Position numbers and translations under genes: made by a program | Notes under the pieces: model-generated | The model's database searches: none | What the model was told of the DNA's origin: nothing | What the model saw: only the letters and a program-made list of their open reading frames with translations | Source: CAVSJR01 sp963728285 | GTDB lineage: Bacteria > Actinomycetota > UBA4738 > HRBIN12 | NCBI GenBank assembly: GCA_963728285.1 | Contig: CAVSJR010000004.1 | Coordinates: 83,849 to 147,848 of the forward strand | Direction: 5' to 3' | DNA length: 64,000 nt | Shown here: positions 1-9,050 of the stretch, one piece after another | How the letters are laid out: every line of letters begins with the position of its first letter | How positions within the stretch are numbered: the first letter of the stretch is position 1

Positions 1-373
1 CCCACCGATGCAGGTTGCGGACGAGGTCGCCGAAGAAGACCGTGGTCCGGATGTTCTGCATGTCGGTGTACGCCTGCGCGGCGCTGATCGTGGCCGACGG
101 CCGATAGAAGAACATGAGGAAGATGCCGGTGATCGTGAGCAGGACGAAGAGGAAGAAGGAGAGCCCTCCCAGGCAGAAGGTGTAGGTCAGCTTCAGCCCG
201 TGGCGCTTCATCTTCACGGGATGCAGGTGGTACAGGACGTTGTTCATGGTGGCGAGGGCGCGGTCCCTCGAGGTGTCCTTGTAGCCCTTCCGGAAGACCG
301 AACCGGGCCGGAAGATCGACTTCCAGACCTCGGTGTCGCGCAGGTCCAACGGTTTCGGTGGCTTCAGCTTCAC
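1..373 (-). CDS. qcrB: Cytochrome b subunit of menaquinol:cytochrome c reductase, N-terminal part (cut by window edge)
   Basis: The reading frame starts at a GTG at 373 and runs off the left edge, giving about 124 residues. A polar stretch is followed by NNVLYHLHPVKMKRHG, a first membrane helix (about residues 72-92, GGLSFFLFVLLTITG) and FFGDLVRNLHRW. The RNLHRW segment near the first haem-binding histidines is typical of cytochrome b of bc and b6f complexes. The family passes electrons from reduced quinone to the high-potential chain. It is the third gene of a minus-strand set after a 2[4Fe-4S] ferredoxin and a two-helix protein, and probably shares their promoter. The Rieske and cytochrome c subunits are not in view, so bc-type versus split b/subunit IV type cannot be decided. 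Confidence 0.88.
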   Translation of the reverse strand, partial: MKLKPPKPLDLRDTEVWKSIFRPGSVFRKGYKDTSRDRALATMNNVLYHLHPVKMKRHGLKLTYTFCLGGLSFFLFVLLTITGIFLMFFYRPSATISAAQAYTDMQNIRTTVFFGDLVRNLHRW

Positions 374-425
374 CCGGCTTCCCCTGCTTCCCTCTCCTCG
401 GCTGCCGCGGAGGATCCCGTCCCGG

Positions 426-815
426 TCACGCCTTCTGCGATGTCGGCACCGACGCCATCTGCCGCTGTCCGCCGCGCTCCTCCGGCAGCCGCGCATAGTA
501 CAGCGTGTCGGTCGGACAGCGGTCCACGCACACCGAGCAGCGCGTACACGCGTTGTCGTCGACCACGAAGATCGCGGTGGCGACCTCGACCTCCGCCTCG
601 ACGGAATCGTCTCCGGCCCCTTCGACGATTCCGGGGGACATCATGTAGATGCAGTTCCAGGGACACACGTCCTCGCAGGCGCGGCACAGGATGCAGTTGT
701 CGGGGTCGAGCATCAGATGCTTGGGCGACTTCACGCCCTGCTTCAGCCACTCGGGGTCGACCGCCTCGACCACGTAGTCGGTGTGGATGTCGACTTCCGT
801 CTTGTTGAATGGCAT
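426..815 (-). CDS. Ferredoxin with two [4Fe-4S] clusters next to cytochrome b
   Basis: 129 residues from ATG 815 (MPFNKTEVD); a GTG at 833 is an alternative, but a GAGG 11 nt upstream favours 815. It has two CxxCxxCxxxCP motifs, CILCRACEDVCP and CTRCSVCVDRCP, each expected to bind one [4Fe-4S] cluster. An acidic insertion of about 30 residues separates them. No membrane helix or signal peptide is seen, so it should be a cytoplasmic electron carrier or a peripheral subunit. It lies 52 bp upstream of the cytochrome b gene on the same strand. Actinobacterial qcrCAB loci normally lack such a ferredoxin, so it may be an accessory electron entry subunit; that role is inference. Confidence 0.88.
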   Translation of the reverse strand: MPFNKTEVDIHTDYVVEAVDPEWLKQGVKSPKHLMLDPDNCILCRACEDVCPWNCIYMMSPGIVEGAGDDSVEAEVEVATAIFVVDDNACTRCSVCVDRCPTDTLYYARLPEERGGQRQMASVPTSQKA

Positions 816-858
816 CAGGTTCCAGCCTCGCACGCTCGAGCGTCGGCCGGCCGCCCGC

Positions 859-1239
859 TCATCGGTAGCCGCCGGCCGGACGGGCGTCGGTGGTGCCCCG
901 CAGCTTGCGCCGCCAGTTCTGCATGATGGCCGCGACGACCAGCACCGTGATCAACGGGCCGGTGGTGAGCCCCATGGCGATCGCGTCGCGAACGAGGGTC
1001 TGCCAGTCCCCGCCGCCGGACGGCCCGCCCCACAGCAGCTTCTGCTCGGCGAAGTACATCCAGAACGACGGGATGATCACCATGGAGACGAGGATGAAGT
1101 AGAGCATCCCGATGGAGAAGACGACCGCCTTGGTCCACGTCCACTCGAAGTCCCTGACCGTCGGCTCGAGCCGAGCCCGCACGTGGGCCACCCGGGCGCC
1201 GATCTTGGCGCGGCGTGACGTCGGCTGCGGGTCACTCAT
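859..1239 (-). CDS. Two-helix membrane protein of the cytochrome b locus
   Basis: 126 residues, family not recognised. A basic N-terminus is followed by a helix near residues 38-58 (KAVVFSIGMLYFILVSMVII), a loop rich in Gly and Trp, a second helix near 92-110 (GPLITVLVVAAIM) and a basic tail (NWRRKLRG). The positive tail predicts both termini inside. It is the first gene of the minus-strand group, 43 bp ahead of the ferredoxin, with a perfect TATAAT 31 bp upstream of its start. By position it may be a small accessory subunit or assembly factor of the cytochrome b complex. That is inference from context only. Confidence 0.7.
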   Translation of the reverse strand: MSDPQPTSRRAKIGARVAHVRARLEPTVRDFEWTWTKAVVFSIGMLYFILVSMVIIPSFWMYFAEQKLLWGGPSGGGDWQTLVRDAIAMGLTTGPLITVLVVAAIMQNWRRKLRGTTDARPAGGYR

Positions 1240-1270
1240 GCGGGTGCACCATATGGCCTCGGGCCGGCCG

Positions 1271-1276
1271 ATTATA
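1271..1276 (-). promoter_or_regulatory. -10 box of the cytochrome b/ferredoxin operon
   Basis: Reads TATAAT on the minus strand, 31 bp upstream of the ATG at 1239. It is a perfect sigma-70-type -10 in very GC-rich surroundings. No good -35 is seen. The Rex box at 1333-1350 lies about 60-80 bp upstream of the expected transcript start. Confidence 0.5.
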
Positions 1277-1332
1277 GCTTCGCCGGCTGCGCCGGGCGCC
1301 GGCGGAGCGGCCGCCGCTCGCCCTCGGAGAGA

Positions 1333-1350
1333 TTGTGAAACGCTTCACAA
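1333..1350. promoter_or_regulatory. Rex operator between the cytochrome b operon and ccdA
   Basis: TTGTGAAACGCTTCACAA is a palindrome with a perfect TTGTGAA-N4-TTCACAA arrangement. This matches the established binding site of Rex, the NADH/NAD+-sensing repressor of Gram-positive bacteria. It sits in the divergent region between the cytochrome b group (minus) and the cytochrome c maturation genes (plus), so it could act on either or both. Three related sites occur before the two complex I operons. No rex gene is in this window. Confidence 0.82.
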
Positions 1351-1456
1351 ACACTGAATCACACTATGCGGCAAACCCCCAGTTCGCGGCAACCCAGTTG
1401 GCCGGTACCGGCGACGGGCCGATCGCCGCGCCGGCATGGGACGATCGGGCACCAGG

Positions 1457-2220
1457 ATGCACCCGAGCCCGATGATCGCCGACATCGTCCAGACCGGCCT
1501 GACCTCGTGGTGGGCGTTCGCGCTCGCGTTCGCGGCCGGCGTGGTCTCGTTCGCCTCCCCCTGCGTCTTTCCGCTCGTGCCCGGCTACCTCTCCTTCGTC
1601 ACCGGGGAGCGGGCGGAGGGCGACCGCGGGATCGGATCCATGCTCCTGTTCGTGGGGGGCTTCACGGTGGTGTTCGTCGCCGTGTTCGGCTTCACCGACG
1701 TGTTCCTCCAGGTCGTCCGCGGCACCGCGGGCAGGATCGTGACCGGGACCGTGATCGCGCTGTTCGGGACGCTGCTGCTGCTGTATGCCTTCGAGCGCGG
1801 ACCGATCGGGCTCTACGCCGAGCGCCGGCCGTTCCTGGGCAGGGTGGCCGGCGGGGTCGGCGCGGGGCCGGCATGGGCCTTCCCCCTCGGCATGGCCTTC
1901 GCGGCCGGCTGGACCCCCTGCATCGGGCCGGTCCTCGCGGCGATCACGGCGCTCGCGGCCGGCCAGGGGAGCGCCGCTGCGGGGGGCCTTCCTGCTGGTC
2001 ATGTACTCGCTCGGGCTCGGGCTCCCGTTCGTGCTCGTCGGACTGGGCGTGAAGCGATTCATGGGCGCGTTCGACTTCATCCAGCGCAACTACCGGTGGA
2101 TCGCGGGCGCCTCCGGCGCGCTGATGGTCGCGATCGGCGTCCTGGTCGCGACGGGGCTGTGGGCTCGCCTGCTCGCGCCGCTGCTGCCGGTCATCAACGC
2201 GGTATCAGCCGCCGATCTAG
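1457..2220 (+). CDS. ccdA: CcdA-type thiol:disulfide membrane transporter (frame broken)
   Basis: CcdA carries reducing power across the membrane to keep apocytochrome c cysteines reduced. The protein shows the two family cysteine motifs SFASPCVFPLVPGYL and GWTPCIGPVLAAI, with about six membrane helices. The start is uncertain (ATG at 1436, 1457 or 1472). The frame breaks near 1980 in a run of six G; removing one G gives ...GAFLLVMYSLGLGLPFV and restores the last helices. A second break near 2200 is likely, because the nearest sensible stop (TAG 2218-2220) is in the third frame. It heads the ccdA-resB-ccsB group, so its job is cytochrome c maturation by system II. The upstream Rex box suggests redox control. 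Confidence 0.85.
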
Positions 2221-2233
2221 CGCGGCCGTCACC

Positions 2234-2239
2234 TAGAAT
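2234..2239 (+). promoter_or_regulatory. -10 box for a nearly leaderless resB transcript
   Basis: TAGAAT ends 11 bp before the resB ATG at 2251. The predicted transcript start therefore leaves an untranslated leader of only about 4-5 nt, and no Shine-Dalgarno sequence could fit. Confidence 0.45.
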
Positions 2240-2250
2240 CGGGGGACCGA

Positions 2251-3934
2251 ATGTCGTCTGCCGCCGCGCCCCTGACGCTTCGCCGCTCGCTCGCGCTCGT
2301 GTGGCGCAGCCTGCGCTCGATGCGGACCGCGCTGATCCTCCTCCTCCTGCTGGCGCTCGCGGCGATCGCCGGCTCCCTCGTTCCCCAATCGTCGAACTCG
2401 CCGCTGCGGGTCGCGTCGATCTTCCGGGACCACCCGCTTCGCGCTCGGATCTACGACTCCCTCGGCCTGTTCGACGTCTACGGGTCCTGGTGGTTCACGC
2501 TGATCTACACGCTGCTGCTCGTCTCCCTCGGGGCATGCCTGGTCCCCCGGACGCGCGCCATGATCCGAAACCTCCGCGCGAGGCCGCAGCCCACGCGAGA
2601 GCTGAACGCGCTTCGCCACTACGCCGAGGTCCCCGTCGCCGCCGACGCCGACGGGGCCGTGCGGGCCTCCAGGCGGGTGCTTCGCCGCAGCCTCTTCCGG
2701 GTGAGCCCGGCGAGCCCGTCCCGCTCCGTGGCCGCCGACAAGGGGCTGGCGCGCGAGGGCGGAAGCCTGCTGTTTCACTGGTCGTTCTTCCTGATCCTCC
2801 TCGGGGTCATCTTCGGCAAGGGAACCGGGTTCACCGGGTACGCGGTGATCAGCGAGGGCCAGTGCTGGGTCGAGGCCGCGGCCAACTACGACGGCAACCT
2901 CCGAACGGGCCGGTTCTTCGGCGGCGACCACACCGGCGCCCGCATCTGCGTTCAAGACTTCGAGGATCGCTTCCGCCAGAGCGGCCAGCCGATGGACTTC
3001 GTGACGACCGCGACGCTCCAAAGCGGCGACGGCGGTCCCGCCCGCGCCGTGGACATCCGCGTCAACGAGCCGGCCGCCGTCGACGGGGTGCGCTACTACC
3101 AGTTCGCGTTCGGCTGGTCGCCGGTGATCGAGGTACGCCGAGCCGGGGAGCTCATCGCCTCCGGGCCCGTGCAGTTCGAGCGCGATCCGGTGCCGCCCGG
3201 GCTCGGTGAGCTGCAGGTGCCGTGGCATGGGGTGCTCCGGCTGCCGACCACCGATCCGCAGGTCGGCATCGAGTTCCAGCTGTGGCCCGACAGCCGAGCG
3301 TTCTTCGCCGTCGCGCAGACGGGATCGGTCCCGCTCATGAACAGGGTCTTCCGGCCGGTCCTGCGGTACCGGGCGTTCGAGGGCGACCTCGCGTCCGAGC
3401 TGCGACCCGCGTTCGCCTCGCTCGACACCCGCGGCCTTCGTGGAGTTCCGCAGCGGCATCATCGGCGCCGGGCAGACGGTCAGCCTGGCCACCGGGAAGG
3501 TCCTCGGATCGCCGGGCAAGGCCGGAGACGCAGCCGCCGAGGGCGGCGCCGCCGGAGCCGGAGGCGATCTCACGGTGACGTTCGCCGACCTGAAGCAGTA
3601 CTCGGTCCTGCAGGTCAGCCGGGATCGAGGGCTGTGGATTATGCTGGCCGCCGCGATCTTCATCCTCCTCGGCCTCGTCCCCGCGCTCTACACCTCCCGG
3701 AGGAAGGTCTGGGTGCGGGCGGAGCCCGCCGGCGAGGGGAGCGTGCTCAAGGTCGGCGGCTACGCCCTCCAGCGCACGAGCCAGTTCGAGGAGGAGTTCA
3801 CCCGCCTGGTGGATCGGCTCGCCCGCGCCGCGGGACGACCGCCGGACCGGGACGCGCCATCCGGCTCGGAGGGCGAGCGCGCATCCGAGAAGCCGGAGAA
3901 GCCCGAGCGAGGAGAGGTGGTGAGGTCCCGATGA
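2251..3934 (+). CDS. resB: ResB, system II cytochrome c biogenesis protein (frame broken)
   Basis: ResB works with CcsB/ResC to present haem to apocytochrome c outside the membrane. About 560 residues after correction. There are three N-terminal helices (near residues 25-45, 82-100 and 168-190), a large periplasmic domain, and a fourth helix near the C-terminus (WIMLAAAIFILLGLVPALY) followed by a charged tail. The frame breaks at about 3427; removing one C from ACACCCGCGG gives continuous ...AAFVEFRSGIIGAGQ. The start is ATG 2251 with a -10 box just upstream. The stop overlaps the ccsB start (ATGA, 3931-3934), so the two are translationally coupled, as is usual for this pair. Confidence 0.9.
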
Positions 3935-4902
3935 CCGCGGCCGCGTGGACGAGGCTGTCGAGCGATGCCTTCACCGTCGCGATCTTCGCCTACCTCGGCG
4001 CGATGCTCGCCTCCTTCCACTACCTGGCGTTCCGGCGTGTCGCCGTCTACCGAGTCGCGAACGCGGTCGCCTGGTTCGGGCTCGCCGCGCACGTCGTCTC
4101 CATCGTGGCGCGAGGGTATGCGGCGGGCCGGCTGCCCTGGGGCAACCTCTACGAGTTCTCCTCGATCGTCGGCGCGCTGATCGTCGGCGCCGAGCTCGTC
4201 ATCGTCGAGGGCGTCTACCGGGTGAAGACGGTGGCGGGCTTCGTCCTCGCGTTCGTCGTGCTGTCGATGGCGGGGGCCGCGCTCTTCCTCTACGTGGGGC
4301 CTGCGCCGCTCGTCCCCGCCCTCAACTCGTACTGGCGCTCGATCCACGTGACGGCCATCATGCTGGCCTCCTCGCTCCTGTTGCTCGGCAGCATCCTGAC
4401 GATCCTGTTCCTCTTCAAGGACCGCGGCGAGCGTCGCCGGAATGCCGCGGGCGCCGGGCCGGACCGGGCCGTGGCGCCGATCGCCGGAGGCGCGGTGGAC
4501 GCCACCGGGGTCGCTGCGGCGGATCCGCCGCACTTCATCGCGGGGGCCGACGAGCCGGTGGGCTCCGGCGCGCCCCGGGGCGGGCTGCTGCCGTCGGCGG
4601 CCACGCTGGATCGCCTCGCGTACCGCACCCTCGCCTTCGCCTTTCCCGTGTGGACGTTCGCCGTGATCGCCGGCGCCATCTGGGCGCAGGAGGCGTGGGG
4701 CAGGTACTGGGGCTGGGATCCGAAGGAGACCTGGGCGTTCATCACGTGGGTCGTGTTCGCCGGGTACCTGCATGCGCGGGCGACCGCGGGGTGGAAGGGC
4801 CGCCGCGCCGCCTGGATCGCGCTCGCCGGATTCGCCTCGCTGCTCGTCAACTTCTACGTCGTGAACACCTTCGTCGTCTCGCTCCACACGTATGCCAGGT
4901 GA
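3931..4902 (+). CDS. ccsB: CcsB/ResC, haem-handling protein for cytochrome c synthesis
   Basis: 323 residues, intact. The WWD-family signature is present as WGRYWGWDPKETWAFITW (about residues 256-273), with GNLYEFSS near residue 70, where haem is bound in this family. It has about eight membrane helices. An Ala/Gly-rich insert of about 60 residues lies before the WWD segment. It forms the CcsBA-type synthase with ResB, and its ATG overlaps the resB stop. Its products are needed for the cytochrome c domain of the oxidase subunit II encoded just downstream and for the cytochrome b/c complex. Confidence 0.93.
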   Translation: MTAAAWTRLSSDAFTVAIFAYLGAMLASFHYLAFRRVAVYRVANAVAWFGLAAHVVSIVARGYAAGRLPWGNLYEFSSIVGALIVGAELVIVEGVYRVKTVAGFVLAFVVLSMAGAALFLYVGPAPLVPALNSYWRSIHVTAIMLASSLLLLGSILTILFLFKDRGERRRNAAGAGPDRAVAPIAGGAVDATGVAAADPPHFIAGADEPVGSGAPRGGLLPSAATLDRLAYRTLAFAFPVWTFAVIAGAIWAQEAWGRYWGWDPKETWAFITWVVFAGYLHARATAGWKGRRAAWIALAGFASLLVNFYVVNTFVVSLHTYAR

Positions 4903-5026
4903 CGCGCTCGTGCGGGTTCTCGAGGGTCCCGGGTGGGGTGGTATCGTGCGCGGAGCCCGCGTCGGAGGGCCCGCGAAGGCCGGCGTGACGGTGTCAACAA
5001 CGGCGGATACGGAGGCGTAGTCGGAC

Positions 5027-6117
5027 GTGCGCAGAGGACTGCGGTGGGTGCTCGGTCTCGCAGCGCTGGCCGTCGTCGCCGCTGCGTGCGCCCCGAACGC
5101 CACGCAGAGCTCGTTGGAGCCCCAGGGCTCCAACGCCCGGACGATCGACGCGCTGTTCTGGCCGGTGCTGTGGATCGCGGCCGCGGTCTTCGTGCTCGTC
5201 GAGGGCCTGCATCGTCTACTTCCTGTTCAAGTACCGGCATCGAGCCGGCCGGGACCGGATCCCTCCGCAGATCCACGGCAACACGAAGCTCGAGGTCGGG
5301 TGGACGATCCTCCCCGCGCTCGTCCTGGTCGGCGTCGCCGTGCCGACCGTGGCGACGATCTTCGAGCTCGCGCGCAAGCCCACCGGGCCCGAGGTCGTGA
5401 ACGTCGACCGTCGTCGGGCATCAGTGGTGGTGGGAGTTCCGCTACACCGACCCGGAGCTTCAGGTCGCCGACGGCGTGCCGCTGACGACCGCCAACCAGC
5501 TCTACGTGCCGGTCCAGCGGCCGGTCTACCTCTCCCTCGAATGCGAGCCCGACGCCCAGGCCGGCATCGGGAAGGCCGTCATCCACTCCTATTGGATCCC
5601 CGAGCTGTTCGGCAAGCAGGACTGCATCCCCGGGCACGTGAACCACATCTCGTTCTCGGCCGATGCCCCGGGGACCTACCGAGGGGCAGTGCTTCGAGTT
5701 CTGCGGCCTGTCGCACGCGAACATGAGGACCCGCGTCGAGGCGCTCGGCGCGTCGGAGTTCTCCGCATGGGTGGAGGGGCAGAAGCAGGACGCCGTCACC
5801 CCGCCGGCCGGCTCCGCCGCCGAGCAGGGGATGGAGCTGTTCCTCGAAGGGCGGCGTGCATCTCGTGCCACACCATCGAGGGGCCCATGTCGGCGAGCGG
5901 GACCCCGGCTGCCGGCGGCCTCGGAGCGCCGAACCTCACGCACTTCGCGAGCCGCGACTGCTTCGCCGGCTGCATCTTCGAGAACCGAGATACCGAGCAG
6001 CTCGCCGCGTGGCTCCGGAACCCTCCGGCGGAGAAGCCCGGGTCGTTCATGCCCGACTACGACCTCACCGAGCCGCAGATCGATGCGCTCGTCGCGTACC
6101 TGGAGCAGCTGAAGTGA
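5027..6117 (+). CDS. ctaC: caa3-type cytochrome c oxidase subunit II with C-terminal haem c domain (four frame breaks)
   Basis: Subunit II takes electrons at its CuA centre. A GTG start gives a lipoprotein-like signal (AVVAAACAP) and a helix. After frame correction come KYRHRAGRDRIPPQIHGN, the second helix, GHQWWWEFRY, and the CuA ligands in QCFEFCGLSHANM. A C-terminal cytochrome c domain carries CISCH and an axial Met candidate in GSFMPDYDLT. Frame breaks lie near 5207, 5406, 5684 (extra G in G4) and 5850 (one base missing). The fused haem c makes this a caa3 oxidase that can accept electrons from a cytochrome c or a copper protein. The stop lies 16 bp before ctaD. Confidence 0.92.
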
Positions 6118-6133
6118 CGGAGGCGATCCGCTG

Positions 6134-8026
6134 ATGGCGAGCACGAGCGTTCGCGACGCGGCGAGCGCGCGGCACCGCGGTGTGCTGCGCCGGCCCGAGG
6201 CCACGACGGGGTTCTGGTCGTGGTTCACGACGGTGGACCACAAGAAGATCGGCATCCTCTACGGCGTGACGGCGTTCCTCTTCTTCCTGGTCGGGGGCAT
6301 CGAGGCGCTGTTGATCCGCGCGCAGCTCGCGCAGCCCGAGCAGACGATCCTCTCGGCGCACGCCTACAACCAGGTCTTCACGATGCACGGCGTCACGATG
6401 GTGTTCCTCGTCGTCATGCCGCTGTCGGCCGCGTTCTTCAACTACCTCATCCCGCTCATGATCGGCGCGCGCGACGTCGCGTTCCCGCGGCTGAACGCCT
6501 TCAGCTACTGGGTGTTCCTCTTCGGCGGGCCTGTTCATCTACTCGAGCTTCCTCCTGGGCGGCGCGCCGAACGGGGGATGGTTCGGGTACGCGCCCAACA
6601 GCACGACCGACCCGTCGCATCGGCATGACCTTCTACGCGGTCGGCCTCATCATCACCGGCATCGCCTCGACGGCGGGGGCGGTGAACCTCGCGGTCACCG
6701 TCATCAACATGCGTGCGCCGGGCATGACGCTGTTCCGGATGCCGGTCTTCGTCTGGATGGGCCTGGTCGTGCAGTTCCTGCTCGCGTTCTCGCTGCCGAT
6801 CATCACGGTGGGGCTGTTCGAGCTGCTGTTCGACCGGCGGTTCCACACGCTGTTCTTCGAGGTGGAGGGCGGCGGCGACCCGCTGCTGTGGCAGCACCTG
6901 TTCTGGCTGTTCGGCCACCCCGAGGTCTACATCCTCATCCTGCCCGCGTTCGGGATCATCTCCGAGATCCTGCCCGTGTTCGCCCGCAAGCCGCTGTTCG
7001 GCTATCAGTTCGTCGTGTTCTCCGGAGTGGCGATCGGGTTCATCGGGTTCGGCGTGTGGGTGCACCACATGTTCGCGACGGGCCTCGGCCCCGTGGCCAA
7101 CACCGCGTTCGGCATCTCCACGATGATCATCGCGGTCCCCACCGGCGTGAAGATCTTCAACTGGATGGGCACGATCTGGAAGGGCGACCTTCACCTCACG
7201 TCCCCGTTCCTGTTCTCGATCGGAACGGTGACGATGTTCGTGATCGGCGGACTCTCGGGCGTGACGCACGCCGTCGTCCCGGCCGACTACATGCAGACCG
7301 ACACGTACTACATCGTCGCGCACTTCCACTACGTGCTGTTCGGCGGGGCGATCTTCGGGCTGTTCGCGGGGCTGTACTACTGGTGGCCGAAGATCTTCGG
7401 CCGCATGCTGAACGAGACGGCGCGGGAAGGTTCAGTTCTGGCTCATGCTGATCGGGTTCAACCTCGCCTTCGGGCCGATGCACATCCTCGGGCTGCAGGG
7501 GATGTCCCGGCGCATCTACACCTACTCCGAGTCGCTGGGGCTCGGCGTCTGGAACCTCGTGGCGACCATCGGCGCCTTCACGATCGCCGTCTCGGTCCTG
7601 GTCTTCCTCGTGGCCGCCATCGCCTCGTTCCGCCGGCCTCGCACGGGCGAGGCCGACCCATGGGACGCGCGGACACTGGAGTGGACGACGAGCTCCCCTC
7701 CGCCCGAGTACAACTTCGAGGAGATCCCGGTCGTCCATCACCTCGATGAGTTCTGGCACCGCAAGTACGCCGAGGACGAGGAGGGCACGCCGGTCCCGGT
7801 CCCGACCGGGGCCGCGCCCGATCACGACCCGGGTCACGAGGGCGGCGGCGGCCACGGGATCCATATGCCCGGGCCCTCGTACTACCCGATCATTGCCGCG
7901 CTCGGGTTCCTTCCGCTCGGCTACGGCGTCACGTTCGGAGGCGCGCTGTGGTGGCTCGCCGGGCTCGGCGGGGCCCTGCTGCTCGTCGGCGTGTACGGCT
8001 GGGCGCTGGAGCCCTCGGCGGAGTAG
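6134..8026 (+). CDS. ctaD: Cytochrome c oxidase subunit I (three frame breaks)
   Basis: This is the catalytic subunit, reducing O2 to water at haem a3-CuB and pumping protons. Visible signatures are FTTVDHKKIGILYG at the N-terminus, MHGVTMVF (haem a ligand), GHPEVYILILPAFG with the CuB-His/Tyr pair and the family A1 glutamate, WVHHMFATG (CuB) and AHFHYVLFGG. Frame breaks near 6525 (extra G), 6622 (extra base) and 7426 (extra G) each restore conserved sequence when corrected. Beyond the usual core there is a His-rich linker and two extra C-terminal helices (PIIAALGFLPLGYG and on). The start ATG 6134 has GGAGG 11 nt upstream. Confidence 0.95.
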
Positions 8027-8037
8027 GGGAGGCGACG

Positions 8038-8671
8038 ATGGCCGACTACGCGAACGTCTCGCCGGAGTCGATCGACCTCGACTATCCCGAGCACGACCGG
8101 ACCAGCACGGGGCTGCCGCACGTCAAGCTCGCGATGTGGCTGTTCCTCGCATCGGAGTGCCTGCTCTTCGGCGCGCTCATCTCGACCTACGTCCTGTTTC
8201 GAGGCTCCAGCGTCAGCGGCCCCACCCCGTCGGACGTCTTCGACATCCCCTACACCTCGATCAGCGCGTTCGTCCTGCTCGCGTCCAGCCTGACCATGGT
8301 CCTGGCCCTCGCCGCCAAGCAGCGCGGGCGACGAGAGCCAGGCGCGCCTGTGGCTGCTGACGACGGCGCTGTTCGGCATGGTGTTCGTCGGCGGCCAGAT
8401 CTACGAGTTCACGGCCTTCGTGCACGAGGGCCTGACCCTGTCGGCCAACGTGTTCGGCTCGACGTTCTTCGTCCTGACCGGCTTTCACGGCGTGCACGTG
8501 ACCGTCGGCATCCTCATGCTGGTGTCGCTGGTGGGGATGTCCTTGGCCGGGAAGCTCCCCGGCGAGCGGGGGGAGATGTCGGTCGAGATGGTCGGCCTGT
8601 ACTGGCACTTCGTCGACATCGTCTGGATCGTGATCTTCACCGTCGTCTACCTGATCCCGACGGGGAAGTGA
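8038..8671 (+). CDS. ctaE: Cytochrome c oxidase subunit III (one frame break)
   Basis: About 210 residues and five membrane helices, a short subunit III as found in Gram-positive caa3 oxidases. Motifs are LAMWLFLASECLLFGAL, YEFTAFVHEG, GSTFFVLTGFHGVHVTVG and YWHFVDIVWIVIFTVVY, all standard for the family. The frame breaks at about 8325 in CGCGGGCGACG; deleting one G joins AAKQRG to DESQARLWLL. The start ATG 8038 follows GGGGAGGCG. It lies between subunits I and IV in the order typical of actinobacterial and bacillar ctaCDEF operons. Confidence 0.93.
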
Positions 8672-8681
8672 GGGGACCGGC

Positions 8682-9050
8682 GTGAGCGAGGCCGACGTTC
8701 GAGGAGCGCCCGAGGCCCACGGCGACGCCGAGCACGCCCCGGCGACGGGCCGGCGCACCCACGGCGCGCACCCCAGCCCGAAGGAATACATCCGGATCGC
8801 GATCGTGCTGTTCCTGATCACGATCATGGAGGTCTCGACCTACTACCTCGAGCCGCCGCGGTCGGTCCTCATCCCCGTGCTGTTCGTGTTCACCGTGGTG
8901 AAGTTCGCGCTCGTGGTCATGTGGTTCATGCACCTGAAGTTCGACAGCAAGGTGTACGCGCGGTTCTTCGTCATGGGCATCGCGTTCGCGGTGACCCTCT
9001 ACATCGTGGTGCTCCTGTTGTTCGGCGCGTTCACCGGCAAGAGCATCTGA
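8682..9050 (+). CDS. ctaF: Cytochrome c oxidase subunit IV
   Basis: 122 residues from GTG 8682. A polar N-terminus of about 45 residues precedes three helices (IRIAIVLFLITIMEVSTYY, LIPVLFVFTVVKFALVVMWFM, FFVMGIAFAVTLYIVVLL). The segment VVMWFMHLKFDSK is the hallmark of the bacterial COX4 small-subunit family. Its function is structural, stabilising subunits I-III. The stop overlaps the ctaG start (ATG at 9050), so the two are coupled. Confidence 0.88.
   Translation: MSEADVRGAPEAHGDAEHAPATGRRTHGAHPSPKEYIRIAIVLFLITIMEVSTYYLEPPRSVLIPVLFVFTVVKFALVVMWFMHLKFDSKVYARFFVMGIAFAVTLYIVVLLLFGAFTGKSI

Noticed and set aside
4903..5026. Possible Rex or other operator before the oxidase operon
   Set aside because: No TTGTGAA or TTCACAA arm is present; only a weak TATCGT at about 4941 was seen.
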